Assembly (NCBI RefSeq): GCF_937616625.2
Contig: NC_065570.1
Location: 66,429,665 to 66,493,664 of the forward strand
Source: Mercurialis annua
Taxonomy: Eukaryota > Streptophyta > Magnoliopsida > Malpighiales > Euphorbiaceae
DNA: 64,000 nucleotides
Direction: 5' to 3'
The notes beneath the pieces are model-generated. The model searched no databases. It was not told the DNA's origin and saw only the letters and a list, made by a program, of their open reading frames with translations. Shown here one piece after another: positions 26,446-39,385 of this stretch (position 1 is its first letter; each line of letters starts with the position of its first letter). Made by a program: the position numbers and the translations under genes.

Positions 26446-27499
26446 GGCTAATAATCACCGACGGTTCTCGACCTTTGCTCTAAACTTCCGTAAACCCCCC
26501 AACCTTTCAAAAGCTTCCCTAAACCCCCCAACCTTTATGGCGGCGCTCATTCACGGTCCTTATGGACAAAAATACCCCTAAGCGCCGTCTTTTTTTGGCG
26601 GCTACAATTCTAAAAAAAAAAGACGGCGCCACGTGTCATCTGACATGAGGCAAAATATCTAAAAAAAATTGAAGAAACCTAAAACACCCTTACAACTATT
26701 AAAATTTAATTAAAACAAAAATAAAAAATCAAAGCAAATCAACCCATTCAAACCACTAAATTATCGAAACCAAACCACCACAACCGAACCCGCCTCCGGT
26801 CATCTTCTCAGGTGAGAAAACGACCAAGCTCGTCGTCTTCTCACCTGAGAAGACGACCGTCTTCTCAGGGAAGACGAGCTGCTGCTCGTCTTCTCCGGTT
26901 GTGAGAAGACGAGCAGCAGCTCGTCTTCCCTGAGAAGACGAGCTCCGTTTTTGAGAAGACGAGCTCCGTTTTGTCTTCTCCGTTTTTCAGAAGACGAGCA
27001 GCAGCTCGTCTTCTGCACATCTGTTCTTGGAGAACAGATGTGCATCTGTTCTCCAAGAACAGATCTTGGAGAACAGATTTCAGATCTGTTCTTGGAGAAC
27101 AGATCTGAATCTGTTCTTGGAGAACAGATTCAGATCTGCTCTCCAAGAGCAGATTCCGATGGGTCGGCGGCGGGTGCGGTGAGTGGTTCGGGTTGGCGGG
27201 CGGATTGACCGTGGGTTGGGTTTGATTAAGTAAATTTGATTTGGTTTAATTTTTTAGGGGGTATTTTGGGTGTTTCAATTTTATTTTGACATTAAATGAC
27301 GTGTCAATTAACATGTGGCGCCACTATTTGTTTTTTTCCAAAAAAAAGGACAGCCGCCAAAACCAAAAGGGTAGTTTCGTCTATAAGGGTCGTGAATGGC
27401 GCCGCCACAAAGGTTGGGGGGTTTAGGGAAGCTTTTGAAAGGTTGGGGGGTTTACGAAAGGTTAGGGTAAAAGTCGAGGACCGTCGGTGATTATTAGCC
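26446..27499. mobile_element. MULE-type non-autonomous transposon with palindromic interior
   Basis: 1054 bp, flanked by the perfect 9-bp target duplication AGTTTAAAT (26437-26445 and 27500-27508). The terminal inverted repeats begin GGCTAATAATCACCGACGG and extend about 190 bp with scattered mismatches, including two CCCCCCAACCTTT blocks. Long TIRs and a 9-bp duplication fit Mutator-like elements. No transposase is present. The interior (about 26800-27150) is GC-rich and made of repeated complementary blocks: GAAGACGAGC with GCTCGTCTTC, then TCTGTTCTTGGAGAACAGAT units, able to form many hairpins. Open frames across it are by-products of these repeats. Confidence 0.88.
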
Positions 27500-27508
27500 A
27501 GTTTAAAT

Positions 27509-27821
27509 AGACCTTTGTTTTATGTCATAAAAAACAGATAGACCTTTGTTGGTTATAAAAATAGAGTAAATACTAGAAATCTAGGGCCTAATGGGCTAGT
27601 GAAAGAAAGAAGAAGACAGAAGAAAAGCCCAGGACAACAAATATAGTGACAAAAATGAGGAAGAAGAGAAATTGAGGAAGAAAGGTCCAGCGTGGGCAGC
27701 TACAGTCCTTGCATAATTTCGCATGGCTTCCTTCTTTTCACCTGTCACATTACACGAGAAATTCTTTACATTACACCAAAATTCACCCTCTTCATTTTCC
27801 CTTCTTGTATAGACACAAAAA
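27509..27821. other. Upstream region and 5' UTR of the PHT4;5-like gene
   Basis: No separate gene is seen. It lies between the MULE target duplication and the ATG at 27822, so the MULE sits within about 310 bp of the coding start. Confidence 0.5.
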
Positions 27822-30800
27822 ATGGCAAAATTTACACTTGTTCGTAATAACAATAAGATAGTAAACAACTTTTGCTTTCTTTCTCACCCCACAAACACAA
27901 ATTCAGCAACCCATGCTTCTTGCTTTAATAACTCATCTCTCAGGTTCAAGAATTTGCATTCCGCGAGAATCTTGAAATTCAGGGTTTTGTGTAGTGTTAA
28001 AAGAAAGGAGAATGTTAAAGAAAGTGAGAGAGTTGCTGATGCTCTTACTGCATCATTGGAGAAGACAGGGGCTCAATTGGGGAATGATATCAGTGAATTA
28101 GAAGAAGTGGGGTTTGATTCAAATTGGCCTCCATGGAAGAATGTTCCTCAAAGATATCAACTTATTGGCGCCACTTCTCTTGCTTTTGTTATTTGTAATA
28201 TGGACAAAGTAAGTTTTTTTGGTTCTTAAATCATCTTTTTAAGACAGTTTAATGATCAGCTTATATTCTGAATGGGGGGTCTGGGCGGTTATTTAATCTT
28301 TGCTCTGTTAGTTATTAGCTTCCCTTTAGTTGAATATTAAATTGTACTATCTTTTAAGTTTTGTTAAATTGGGCAGGTAAACTTGAGTGTTGCAATTATT
28401 CCAATGTCTCACCAGTTTGGGTGGAATGCATCTGTGGCTGGACTCGTGCAATCCTCCTTCTTCTGGGGATATGCGCTCAGTCAATTACCCGGCGGTTGGC
28501 TATCCAAGATATTCGGTGGGAGGTTAGTTCATGGTAGATTATTATGTTATATCTTCCCTTTCATATTTATATGCACTACATTTGTTTGACGGTCCTTTAG
28601 TCTTAGAATATGTCATTTCTCCAATAAAGAAATACATTTATAGAATTCAGAAGATTGATACATACAGTTTGCATTTGCTTTGAAACAAATTCAAAACTGA
28701 AGTGCGTAAGTTTGGTGACTAGAGTGTTTTTGAGAAGTGGGCGCTAGTTGTTAGTCAGTCTTTTTTTTTTTCTTAGTTGTACAATAGATAACAAGTTAGT
28801 TTTGTTGAAAATTGAGTTTGAATTTGGTACGAGTATATCTATATTTCATCCACCACTATAGTTACCTTTATGAGCTTCAATTATCTTGAAAACAGAGGAC
28901 TAATTGGGATAATAATGTGATTCATTCTTGTGTCAATTTTTTCAGTTAACTGCGATATCACATAATCATTTGATATACACATATGCTTCTTTTCCATTGA
29001 ATTTGTACTTTTATCCTTTCTCCTTTGCTCTAGAATATACTGATATGTGCGATAAGTCATATCTACCTTAACTTTATAGTGATAATTTCCTCATGCAGGA
29101 AAGTTCTTAAGATTGGGGTATTGGTTTGGTCATTAGCAACTGCACTTGTTCCTTTACTTGCTGGATTTATGCCTGGACTTTTATTGTCAAGGGTTCTGGT
29201 AACTCCTCGTTAAAATTGTTTTTTTAACTGACTTCTATAATTGAATTGTGTTCATCGCAAATTTGAAGGTTTTAATACATGTTTTTGATAAGTGCAACAA
29301 ATTGTAACATAAGGAACTTTGGGTTCATTTCCAGTGTACCAAATACGTTCTTTTGGATCTTAATATACAGTCTCATGCCTCATGCAAGATACTTTGATCA
29401 AATCTCTCCTTTTTAAGCATTCCTTATGTAGTGTTATTTTTCTCTTCCGAATCTAGGTTGGTATAGGAGAAGGTGTTTCCCCGTCCGCTGCAACTGACCT
29501 TATTGCCAGGCATGTACTACAACAATTTTGTGATGTTCATATTAATTTTTTTTACATTATTATTTATCTTATATACTCTTCGACACGCTATTTGGCCCAC
29601 CACTTGTTCTTTTATTATTGGCCTTACTTTTTTTTTCCTCGAAAAAAATTCGTATCATCTGCTCTTTCATTTGTCTAAGCCTTGTCCATCACATTTTCAG
29701 ATAGACTAGGTATGTATTGTTTTGTTAATTTGCTTTGGGTTAATTCCATAAAAAGTCATGACCTTTACACGAATTTTCATTTTAATCACGACTTATAAAA
29801 ATTGCCATATAAAACCATGACCTTTCATTTTTTTTCAAATCTATCACCGACTATTTTTCCGGTGAATTTACCTTTCATTTTTTTTCAAATCTGCCGGATT
29901 ATGGTGGCCACGTCATCAAAAATACACTAAAAATTGGTTTGATGATAGATTTGAAAAAAAATGAAAGGTCGTGGTTTTATATGGCAACTTTTAAAAGTCG
30001 TGATTAAAATGAAAATTCGTGCAAAGGTCATGACTTTTTATGGAATTAACCCATTTGCTTTTCTGCTCAAGAACCTGTATTTCTTGACCATTAATGTTTT
30101 CTTTGCTTGAACATAAAATGGAACTCAAAAAAGCTGAACTAGTCTCTATTGCTTCTTTTGTCGCATTTAATAGGACATTATTCAATCAAAAAATTTATTT
30201 CAGATTTTGTATCATGGATACTAACCCTGCTTCCATATAAACTATACTTTTTTATGCTGCCAGTATGAGCTTCTGATATGCGTAGTTCATTTTTCTCTTG
30301 TTGATAAAGCCCAAACCACATGCAGGTCAATACCCTTAGAAGAGCGCTCACGGGCTGTAGCATTTGTTTTTGGTGGACTTAGTGTTGGAAGTGTGGCTGG
30401 GTAAGTTTTGTGAACACAGCCTTATTGAAAACTATCCTTATCATGAAGAAAAACTGAGACTTATTTTACTGTGCACATAAATGTTAACTGAAGCAAGTTG
30501 AACATTTAGCACATTGACTAATGAGTTTGTTAATTAAGAAGAGGAACTAAATCTGCCTTTATTGAACGGCATTGAAATGAAGAAAAACTTCTCTTTTGTA
30601 TGCTAATAGTGTTGTTGGGCAAACTTTATTGATATCCCTATGATACTTGAAATTCATGGTACTTTATTTTTGGGGTCTTCTTGATTTTAAAGAGCACCAT
30701 TTTATCGCTTAGGCTTTCCGAGAAAGCTTTGGCTGGTGCTATATTTTAAAATTCGTCCAAACAAGTACTTATTCAGAAACTTAATATCTTTAAGCATTAA

Positions 30801-33800
30801 ATCATAGTATCAATGTTGTTGAGCAAACTATGCAAACATCAATTAGATGTTTGCTACATATAAATGAGGACAAGTTTATTCTACTGTGTTTGAATTTAAT
30901 AACTGATTGGGTTTTACTTGAAAGTCATTGCTAATATTAGAGAAGAAAATTTATGCAGGCTTCTTGTGGCTCCTCCCCTCATTCAAAATTTTGGTTGGGA
31001 ATCTGTATTTTACATTTTTGGCTGCTTTGGAATAGCTTGGTAAGTTGTTCCATGGAGTTCATGAATTCCTGTACTTATCTATGTTTGACACAGAACAAAA
31101 ATGTTTCATATTGGTGCACTGCAAATACAGATACCTGATATATATTCCGATGTAAAAGTCCTATTGACCAAAAACTATCCATACATTTGCATAGACTATC
31201 AGTTACAGTCAGTCCTTTTATCTTTATCAATTTTTAGTCATAGATTTTACTCACTCAAAAGTTTTCAGTCAATTGGACTTATTGTGTTTGTAGTTTTTAT
31301 GCTCTGAATCATGATATATGATGCTTGCTTTGGTTATTTTATTATAAAATTATTTAATTTATGTTGCTGAGAACTGACGGAGTTGAACTTTATTCTTTTG
31401 GTGCTACCAAATATTTTGAAGGCTTTTGACGTTTCAATCTGTGGAAGAGGGACAGGCTTTAAATGCTGCTGCTGCCACGGCAAGTGCGTTCCCTTATTTT
31501 CATTTATTATTGTTTAGTTAACATTAAAGTATTCCTTTTTATATTTTTTTTAAAATTCTCGTAATAGATTGTGCGTAGTCGGCTAGCTAATTGGCTTTAA
31601 ATTTATGATTAAACCTGTCTTTTTCCTACCTCTCTATGTTTCTCTTTTAAAAAAAATGGATTGATGATAACATTATGTGGAACTTTCTTCTTGCTTTCAG
31701 TTGTCCTTGTCAATAATAAATGCTTTCTCCGACTCTTACTTTACATATTCCGTTATCGTTTGAAGTTGGAGAATCGGAGATATGTGCTAGAATAGCTTGA
31801 AGCCTCGAACCATGATTGTAATATACTAATATGTAGTAACTTGATTGCCTGCTAGAATTTTTTTGTCTGTTTCAGTTTTTCCTTAAACTTCTTTTTGTAA
31901 GTTGTATGATGGTCGTTGTGTAAATGTGTCCAACAGGACCCAAGTCTAAAAGTTTGGAGAACTCACAGAATACATCACTTCATGAGCTGAGTGATTCATT
32001 AAAGGTATGATGTTTTAATTTTTTTACTTCCTTCCAGTATCCTCTAAAGTATGCAAATGGCTTTGAAGTTTGAAGTGTGGTGTCTATGATTACTCTTTAA
32101 TGTGTATCTTAAATAGGGCACTTCAATTGAACATGGCTGAGTTTAATTGGATGTTTAGTACCATTTTCTTAACCTTGATAAGAGTAGTTATGGCCTTTAT
32201 TGTGTGCGATGATCCATCTTTCGAAATACTACGTGTTGGAATCTCTATTCATAATTTATGGAAATATAATTATTCTATCATTGATTTATTACAATTTCAT
32301 AAAAAGTGATGATCAGACATGTTTAAGATTTGGCTATTGTGCAGAATTAAAGGGGATTGTAAACTGTTGCCAAAATCTTGCATCTGTAAACTTCTTATTT
32401 TTGTAAGGACGTTTTGTCACTGTAGGGTCTTATGGCTTTAGCATTAGCAAATGAGTACTTCTATAGTCCTAGATATATGAACCAGCTTTATTTTTTTTAT
32501 TTCATTCCTTTTCACGTTGTATTGATTTTTTTTCATTTTTTAGTTGTATCTTTCATCACCATCTTTGTTCTTTTGCTGTTTATGAGGTTGTCTGACTCTC
32601 TTCTATGCTTATTGCATTCACAATACATTCCTGGGCAGTTATTCAATTTAGTCTGAATATTTATAGATCTAGACAGACATTTACCTCAGTTCTGAATAGT
32701 AAATAGTTTAGAAATTCATCTAGAAGTATGGTATGAAATGATCAGGAAAACCTTCACAGAATTTCTTTACTAGCTTATGGTGCATAAAGGGCATTTTGGT
32801 ATGCTTAGTGTAACGAAAGCTAATGAAAGCTGACATTTGACCCCAAAAAATTGAAAGCTGACATCATATAGCTTCTGCATTGCTTTGTACCAACCTCCAG
32901 TTATTTTTGTTATGCCAGGATGTACCATGGAAAGCATTTTTCCAGAGTAAAGCAGTATGGGCGATGATATATGCTCATTTTTGTGGAGGCTGGGGCTACT
33001 TTACTTGTTTGTCTTGGCTTCCTTCTTATTTTAGGTAACTTTACTAGATTATTATAGACTCTTAACCGGCTTTGTTTTTCCTTTTCAGCACTTGTCTAGA
33101 ATGTTATCCAAAATGATTCTTTTTAACATGTGCCTTATACTGCATACTAAAATTTCCTTGTCAATTCTCGTCAATGTTGAGGACACTTTTTCATCAATTG
33201 ATATGCGATGCAGTGAGGAGCTGAACCTAAATTTAACAGAAGCTGCTGGGGTAAGTCTATAGATGCTTTAATTTTCTTAATTTTACATCTTTATGTTTAC
33301 AATATTGCCTCAAAATTGACTAGGAAAATAAAAGTAATGGGTCTAATGCTGTGCCTTTCATTTACAAGCATTACATGGTTCAACATTGCATATATATAGG
33401 TCATCAATATGCTGTATACAATTTAGTTCAGATATATTCTTTAAATATGAATCATCCATTTGATGTATTCAAGCATTGATTATAAACATGATGAACTTTA
33501 GAATGTTTTAATTGCATGGTTTAACCCATCCACTATTGTGGTTTGTTAAGTCTAATCCTAAGAAGCTATTCTTCATTAAGTGTCTGAACATGGTATGGGC
33601 AAGAAATTTGATATTCTGATTGTTCTAATTTTTTGAATAATTTCAAAGAATTATTTTCATGTGAATATTTGCAAACTATTTCAGGTTTCCATCCTTCCAC
33701 CTTTGGCTTCAGTTCTTGTGACTTACATTGCTGCGCAGTTTGCTGATAACTTAATTGCAAATGGAGTTAAACCCACTACGGTATGGAAAATTGCTGAACA

Positions 33801-34775
33801 TTAGTTGTACACATCTGTAATTTTGATCCAAAATGTTGTATCAGTTATAATAATACAAAATTGGGAAAATATCATCACATTTTTCTTTGTGTGTTTGCTT
33901 TTCTTTTCGTTTATTTAAATTTTCTCATAGGTGCGGAAGATTTGCCAATCAATTTCCTTTTTGTCTCCTGCTGTGTGCATGACTCTCGTCTCTGTGGACC
34001 TAGGACTTCCACCTTGGGAGATTGTGGGGATTCTAAGTGGTGGCTTGGCCCTTTCAAGCTTTGCCCTGTCTGGTAATCAACCACAACATTCTGGAATTTA
34101 CTTCAGTTTAAGAAACGTCAAAAGTGTTGCTGGTGGTCCTACATATGTTGTGGACTGAATAATTTGGTATTTTCCTTTTGAGCAGGACTTTACTGTACAC
34201 ATCAAGATATGTCTCCTGAATATGCAAGTATCCTGTTGGTACGTATTACGTAAGATTGTATCTCATATTCTTCTTGCGTATGCCAAAGATGCCGTTCCCC
34301 GTACCCATACCGGTGGCCGTACCCGTAGCCGTGTCCTATTTTTTGAAGAAAAAAAAATACCGTTCCCTGTACCCGTACCCGTATCGGTGCTTCATAGTTT
34401 CCAACTTAAAGCTTTATTTACATTGGCAATCTAAAGAACCATATATTCTTCCAAAATATATTAAGAAGCTTTTCCTTTTATAATGTTGACTCAGGGTATC
34501 ACAAACACTGTTGGAGCTGTACCTGGAATTGTAGGTGTTGCTTTAACAGGTTTTGTTCTTGATTCAACCCATTCATGGAGTGTAAGTTGTCTCCTAACTC
34601 GACTATCTTTCTTTCTTCAGATTTTCATGATTTTTTCATAAACTGTAATTTTCTTTCTATTTGTATCACGCAGTTGTCATTATTTGCTCCATCAATCTTC
34701 TTCTACTTGACTGGAACAGTAGTATGGTTGGCATTTGCAAGCAGTGAGCCCCAAAACTTCTCCAAAAGAGAATAG
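27822..34775 (+). CDS. PHT4;5: Plastid anion (phosphate) transporter, PHT4;5/ANTR6-like
   Basis: Fifteen exons: 27822-28208, 28377-28522, 29099-29198, 29457-29509, 30326-30400, 30959-31039, 31422-31483, 31937-32004, 32919-33034, 33214-33250, 33685-33780, 33931-34072, 34186-34238, 34495-34581 and 34674-34775. They join in frame to 534 residues. The first 60 or so residues are rich in Ser, Asn and Arg, as in a chloroplast transit peptide. The transporter core carries NMDK|VNLSVAIIPMSHQFGW, LPGGWLSKIFGGRKVLKIG, VGIGEGVSPSAATDLIAR and CTHQDMSPEYASILL, typical of the SLC17-like PHT4 family, which moves phosphate across plastid membranes in Arabidopsis. Intron 4 uses a GC donor (AG|GCATGT at 29510); the other introns are GT-AG. 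The first ATG is used. The subfamily call is strong, the exact orthologue less so. Confidence 0.93.
29737..30052. mobile_element. MULE-type MITE in intron 4 of the PHT4;5-like gene
   Basis: 316 bp with about 110-bp terminal inverted repeats starting GGGTTAATTCCATAAAAAG, flanked by the 9-bp duplication ATTTGCTTT (29728-29736 and 30053-30061). It has no coding capacity. It lies in an intron of about 820 bp that also has the GC donor. Confidence 0.9.
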
Positions 34776-35410
34776 TTTTGATCATGAGGTTAGCTTGGTT
34801 TTCCGTGTGCTCAAAGTGGAACGGCATTCAAGATGTTACAAATTCTATTCAATCCATCATATCTGTTGGTAATTGACCATGTTGTTCACTAACTAGGCTT
34901 GTTTTGTATATCAACGCACACCCGAAAAACCAAAAAGAGAAAAAAAACAAGAAAGATGGCCATTGCATCTTATATGATGTGAATTTTGATGTATAGCATG
35001 TAATAGTTAGTCTATATACGCATTGTTCGATACATAATTCTATATAGCATGTTGTAGAGTTTATCTATTCAGTCATAAGCTGGCCGCCCGACTATGTAAA
35101 TGAACCATGACAACAACATTATGTTGTAACTTGTATCATTATTAGCAGAGCTGTATGACCTTTTGCTTCGTCAATGTTCATCATTTCCTTTCAGTCCATG
35201 AACTGACCTTTTGCTTTGTGTTTTATACAATACAAACTAACTTTTAAATGGCAATGGTGGAAATTCACTTTCTGATAAATGTTAACTTTACAACAATGTA
35301 TTAGGTTACAAGTTCACAAAATGTACAAGTAATCTCATAATTTGCATGTATTCTATCTCTTATTTGATCAGATCATTTAAAAGGAATCAATTTTCCATTC
35401 CTCCTGCTGC
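34776..35410. other. Convergent 3' flanks of the PHT4;5-like and heparanase-like genes
   Basis: The two genes end tail to tail here. Only UTR-like AT-rich sequence is seen. Confidence 0.5.
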
Positions 35411-38145
35411 TTACTTGCAAGCAGGAAGAAGATATGGCAAATGAACAAATACAATAGAGAATGGAGCAACCGTTATTGGCTCTGACGAGTTTACATGCAT
35501 CGGATCCAAAGTTGGTATATCCCCATCCGAATTTAAATTTAAAATTTTCCCATTAAGTAGCATCCTTCGGCTTTGTAAATCTCCGTCTTTTGCAGTAAGA
35601 TGATATTCATCTCTTGTGCTAGCTGCAGCGCCTTCAGGCAATTGAATGACCCTTGTTTTATTAGACCTGTGAGATATAAACGATCTGTGCTTGTGATGTC
35701 TGTGATTATGATGCGATGCTCCTTTGTTGTTTAGTGTAACCTGGACTTGAACGGTTGTGTTTTTGTCTAAGTTGATAAGCAGTAGTGTGATTCCTGTCTG
35801 CAAGGTGATGAATTTAGTTATGTCATGAACTGGGAATACTTGTTTGATATTTGCAGAATGTTGAACCACTTACAGATTCTTTTGCGCAATGCGCATAGGC
35901 TCTTATCTTCTTCGTCCCGGAAAAGTTCGTTGAGAGAACTTTTGTTCCCATCAATTTATGCCAAAGAAGGGCACTGCAATAAAGAGTAAAGTGAACCACC
36001 ATTGTTTATAGAAGTTTTAGCGTTTACGGAAATAGAAACGGAATTTTGAAATATAGAACATAAGTTTTAGCTTCACTTAAGTTCTTATCATAATGAAAAT
36101 GTACAATCATTTTCAGTTTCAGAAGTGTTATCAAAAATAAAAATGTAATAGTCGAAAAATTATTGTATAATATAAGTTTTGGTTCACTTAAATTTTTATA
36201 TTGGTTATATACCTTTGGATGGGAAATATCTAGCCGTACTCAATTACCTGTAGTAGTCTGGATTGGGGACAAAGGTAGTTGTATCGAGTAGGCCATAGTT
36301 TCCACCAATTAATGTCTGTCTGCAGTATGTTTTTGTATCATAAACTGCCGACATTCCAAGCTGGTCCAAATACCTGTTCAACATCAGCTATGAGAACTAA
36401 AAATCTTCAATATAGCATGTTATCAAAATTTCCGTAATGAAACAGGGTGGAAATGTTATCTGATGTACCAGAAACTATACACAAAAGCATTCGAAACACC
36501 ATTTCGGCCGCTATTGTAAGCTCCTCCTGACTCACCAACCCATGCAGTTGCTGAAGTTGCAGAACTCTTGAGGGTACTTTCAAGTTTACTAAAACTATCA
36601 ATTGCGTTGTCAAGATAGGATGGATCAAGAATTTTTTCCAAGACACGTGGATCGGATCCTGAGAAATGAATTAAAATAAATATCTGTCATACTGAACCTG
36701 AGTTGCTCAATTTAGAGAAGTCTTTAACAAAATATACCTGGACCAAGATTGTATATATGGTGAGTGAGGGCATCTACATTATCTCCTGTTCTGTTGATGA
36801 ACTCTTTGAACCAATTTTCTTCAAAGAATCCTCCAGGTGATAATATTAATGGCTTAGGTTCAATATCACTGTAAATATTTTGCACTACATCATGCAAAGA
36901 GATTGTGTCTAAAGCATATTGATCAGCTGCTACTCTAGTTCCTACTCCACTCCCACACAATTCATTCCCTGGCCAACAGAAAAAAAAAAGTCCCATTTGT
37001 AAATCACATAGCATACATACACCAATACATGACTATCTATGTAGCACGGAAACTTGTCAAGTCCTATATATCGGCGTTTTGTTTCTGTTTCAAAAACGCT
37101 TCCAGAACTTCACTTTATATTTATAACATACTCTTAAAGAAAAATATTGTTTTTCTGTTTTTTATTTTCCGATTCAACGTTTCTGGTTCCGTACAACAAT
37201 TCAACTTGACATGAATAATGAGCACGAATAAAGAGTGTTCTTGGTTCTTACCAAGCTCCCAAGCATAAATAGAGTAATTCTTCTTAACAGTATAGCTTAT
37301 GAAAGATTTAGCATTGCTGTAGTTCCAATTTCCAGCTGCAGAACCATCGGACTGTATGGATCGGCCAGTAAGAGCATTTAATCCAAATATAATTCTAGCC
37401 CTGAAATAAAACAGAGTAATTAATTGAACAATAAATTTTTCACTTACTAGAAATTAAAATTGAAAATTTTCCAAATATAAGAAATTATAGTTATGAATAC
37501 CCTGATTTCTTGAAAAATGCATTCAATTCATCCCATCTATCCATATGCAAGCATCCCTTAGTAAAACTAAACATCTCAGTAGTATTTTTAACAAATTGGT
37601 TGCAAGGTTCATGATTCTCATCAGTATCATATATCACTTTATCTTGCAAAGTTCCTCCTAATCTCAGCTTCAATGGTGAAAAAGCTGAACCATAACCCAA
37701 AAATAAATTAAAAATTTAGCTCCATTTGCTAATTAAGAAAAAAAGATTTATAGCTCATACGTACCCTTTACAGCATTTAACAGAATGTTGTTATCAAGAT
37801 CCTGCATTTAAATAAAAAAAAACACATTTTATCAAGAACGTATTAGTTTTACACATTTGAAAAATTACATACTAAAATTTACAAGAAAAATACCAGATTA
37901 ATGAGAGAAGAATGGTCCCAACTACATCTTCCATAGTCACATTTCTCAGGTGGCCACCAATCCAAAGTTGCACAAATGAAATCTTCATCAGTTTTTGCAA
38001 TGGAAGATTTCCCATCTATGAACACACTTCCTTCTATAGTGCTTATATTTTTATCAACCAGAGTTACAGCAGTTGATTGAGAGGTGACATAACTGAAAAT
38101 AAATAACAGAAAATAGTACCCTTTTAGCAGAGATTGAAAACCCAT
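35411..38145 (-). CDS. Heparanase-like protein (GH79 glycosidase)
   Basis: Nine exons: 38145-37894, 37801-37765, 37684-37501, 37400-37252, 36968-36738, 36658-36469, 36373-36248, 35973-35874 and 35797-35411, joined to 551 residues with GT-AG introns. A hydrophobic signal peptide (FLLFIFSYVTSQSTA) precedes CATLDWWPPEKCDYGRCSW, a family hallmark. The catalytic pair expected for GH79 is visible: acid/base E210 in WELGNEL and nucleophile E327 in WVGESGGAYNSG. The C-terminal beta domain ends in VAPFSIVFVHLP. Plant members are secreted or wall-bound and act on beta-glucuronic acid residues, probably of arabinogalactan proteins. A histidine-rich stretch (SHHNHRHHKHR) in the last exon is notable. The start is the first ATG. 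Confidence 0.93.
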
Positions 38146-38924
38146 GATTTGGATTCAAGAAAAGATTACGAGTTGAAGATTTAAATTAGTGTTGTTTCTT
38201 GAAAAATGGGTTAAGTGTTATTAGTAGGCATGAATGAAGAATGGAGGTGGGGGTTACTGTATTATTCTAGTACAGGAAGCTAAATGGCCCACCGAATATA
38301 AGATTAATGCAATAAAAGCTTAAGGATAAAGATTTGGAGTTTATTTCAATGTTACTATAACTTATTATTACAAGCTACTAAGATGCCTAATTTTTCTTAT
38401 AGTACTTTTGTTTTTACTTAATTTTAGAGCTCTTTTATATTTGGAAGTTCTACATAATTCATAGTCTAGTCTAGAAGATATATATAAAATTAAATTCTTT
38501 GAATAAATAATAATTTTATTTGTTAAGTGACTCATAGTCTTTTAATTAGATTACTCATTAAATAATCTTATGAAATGTCTCTTTTTCTTAATAAAATGGT
38601 AATTAAAGAGTTTATTTAGTTTTGGTAGACGTTGGCTTTGTTGGTTAGAAAAATAGAAGGTTTTTTCCATTCAAAGAAACGCTCATGACTTTGCTTTCCT
38701 TCAAGAAAGTAACAAGTTGCCAACCAAACCAATCTTGAAGATGGGTGAACTTCAAAGTTGGGATCCACTTTGTGGTCACAAATTAAGAAAGTTTTTCAAC
38801 AAAAGTTTATTTTGCTCATCAAAATATTATATAAGATAAAGTTTGTAATTTTAAATAAAATTATAATATGTTTAAAATTAATATTTTCATTTATTTTATC
38901 CGTTGATTGAGATAGCAGAAAATT

Positions 38925-39075
38925 ATTAAAGCGTGGTGTACAAATTGGAATCAAGATGCACAAAAATTATTAAAGCTTGATGTATAAATGAAGCTGAAAA
39001 GTAGAACTAGGTAAAACTCCAAATTTAAAGGGTTTTTTTTTATTTAAAACTGTGAAATTGGTCTTATTTAATTTT
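38925..39075. repeat. Dispersed repeat, copy 2
   Basis: Related to 24225-24380: it has AATTATTAAAGC(G/T)TG(G/A)TGTA units twice, then a GGTCTTATTTAATTTTTTTG tail. Confidence 0.55.
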
Positions 39076-39150
39076 TTTGTGCCAAAAAGAAAAATAAATT
39101 TTTGCGGGACAGTTTTTTCTAGAATTATTTATTTTAGGCAGTGTTTTCAA

Positions 39151-39385
39151 AACCATCTCGGTTCGACAAAAAAATAAAGATAAGTCTATTTCGGTTTTTC
39201 TCTAAGGTTTAGAAAAGGTTCAGTTTATTTGAAAAAAGGTGCAAAAATCACAGATTGTTGAATTATAAAACCAGCTCGGTTCGACAACAAAATGAAGATA
39301 AATCTACTTCGGTTTTTCTTTAAGGTTAAAAAACGGTTCAATTTATTCGAAAAAGGGCGCAAAAATCATAGATTGTTGAATTATT
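39151..39385. repeat. Two-copy tandem repeat, unit about 117 bp
   Basis: The unit runs from AACC(A/-)(T/G)CTCGGTTCGAC to CAGATTGTTGAATTAT (or CATAG...) and occurs twice in direct order with about 85-90% identity by eye. Confidence 0.7.

Noticed and set aside
26800..27208. Overlapping frames in the MULE interior
   Set aside because: They arise from the repeated complementary blocks and show only repeated Arg/Ser/Glu-type peptides.
29473..34483. Several open frames within the PHT4;5-like gene
   Set aside because: They lie in introns or in the wrong frame of exons; splice sites and transporter homology explain the region.
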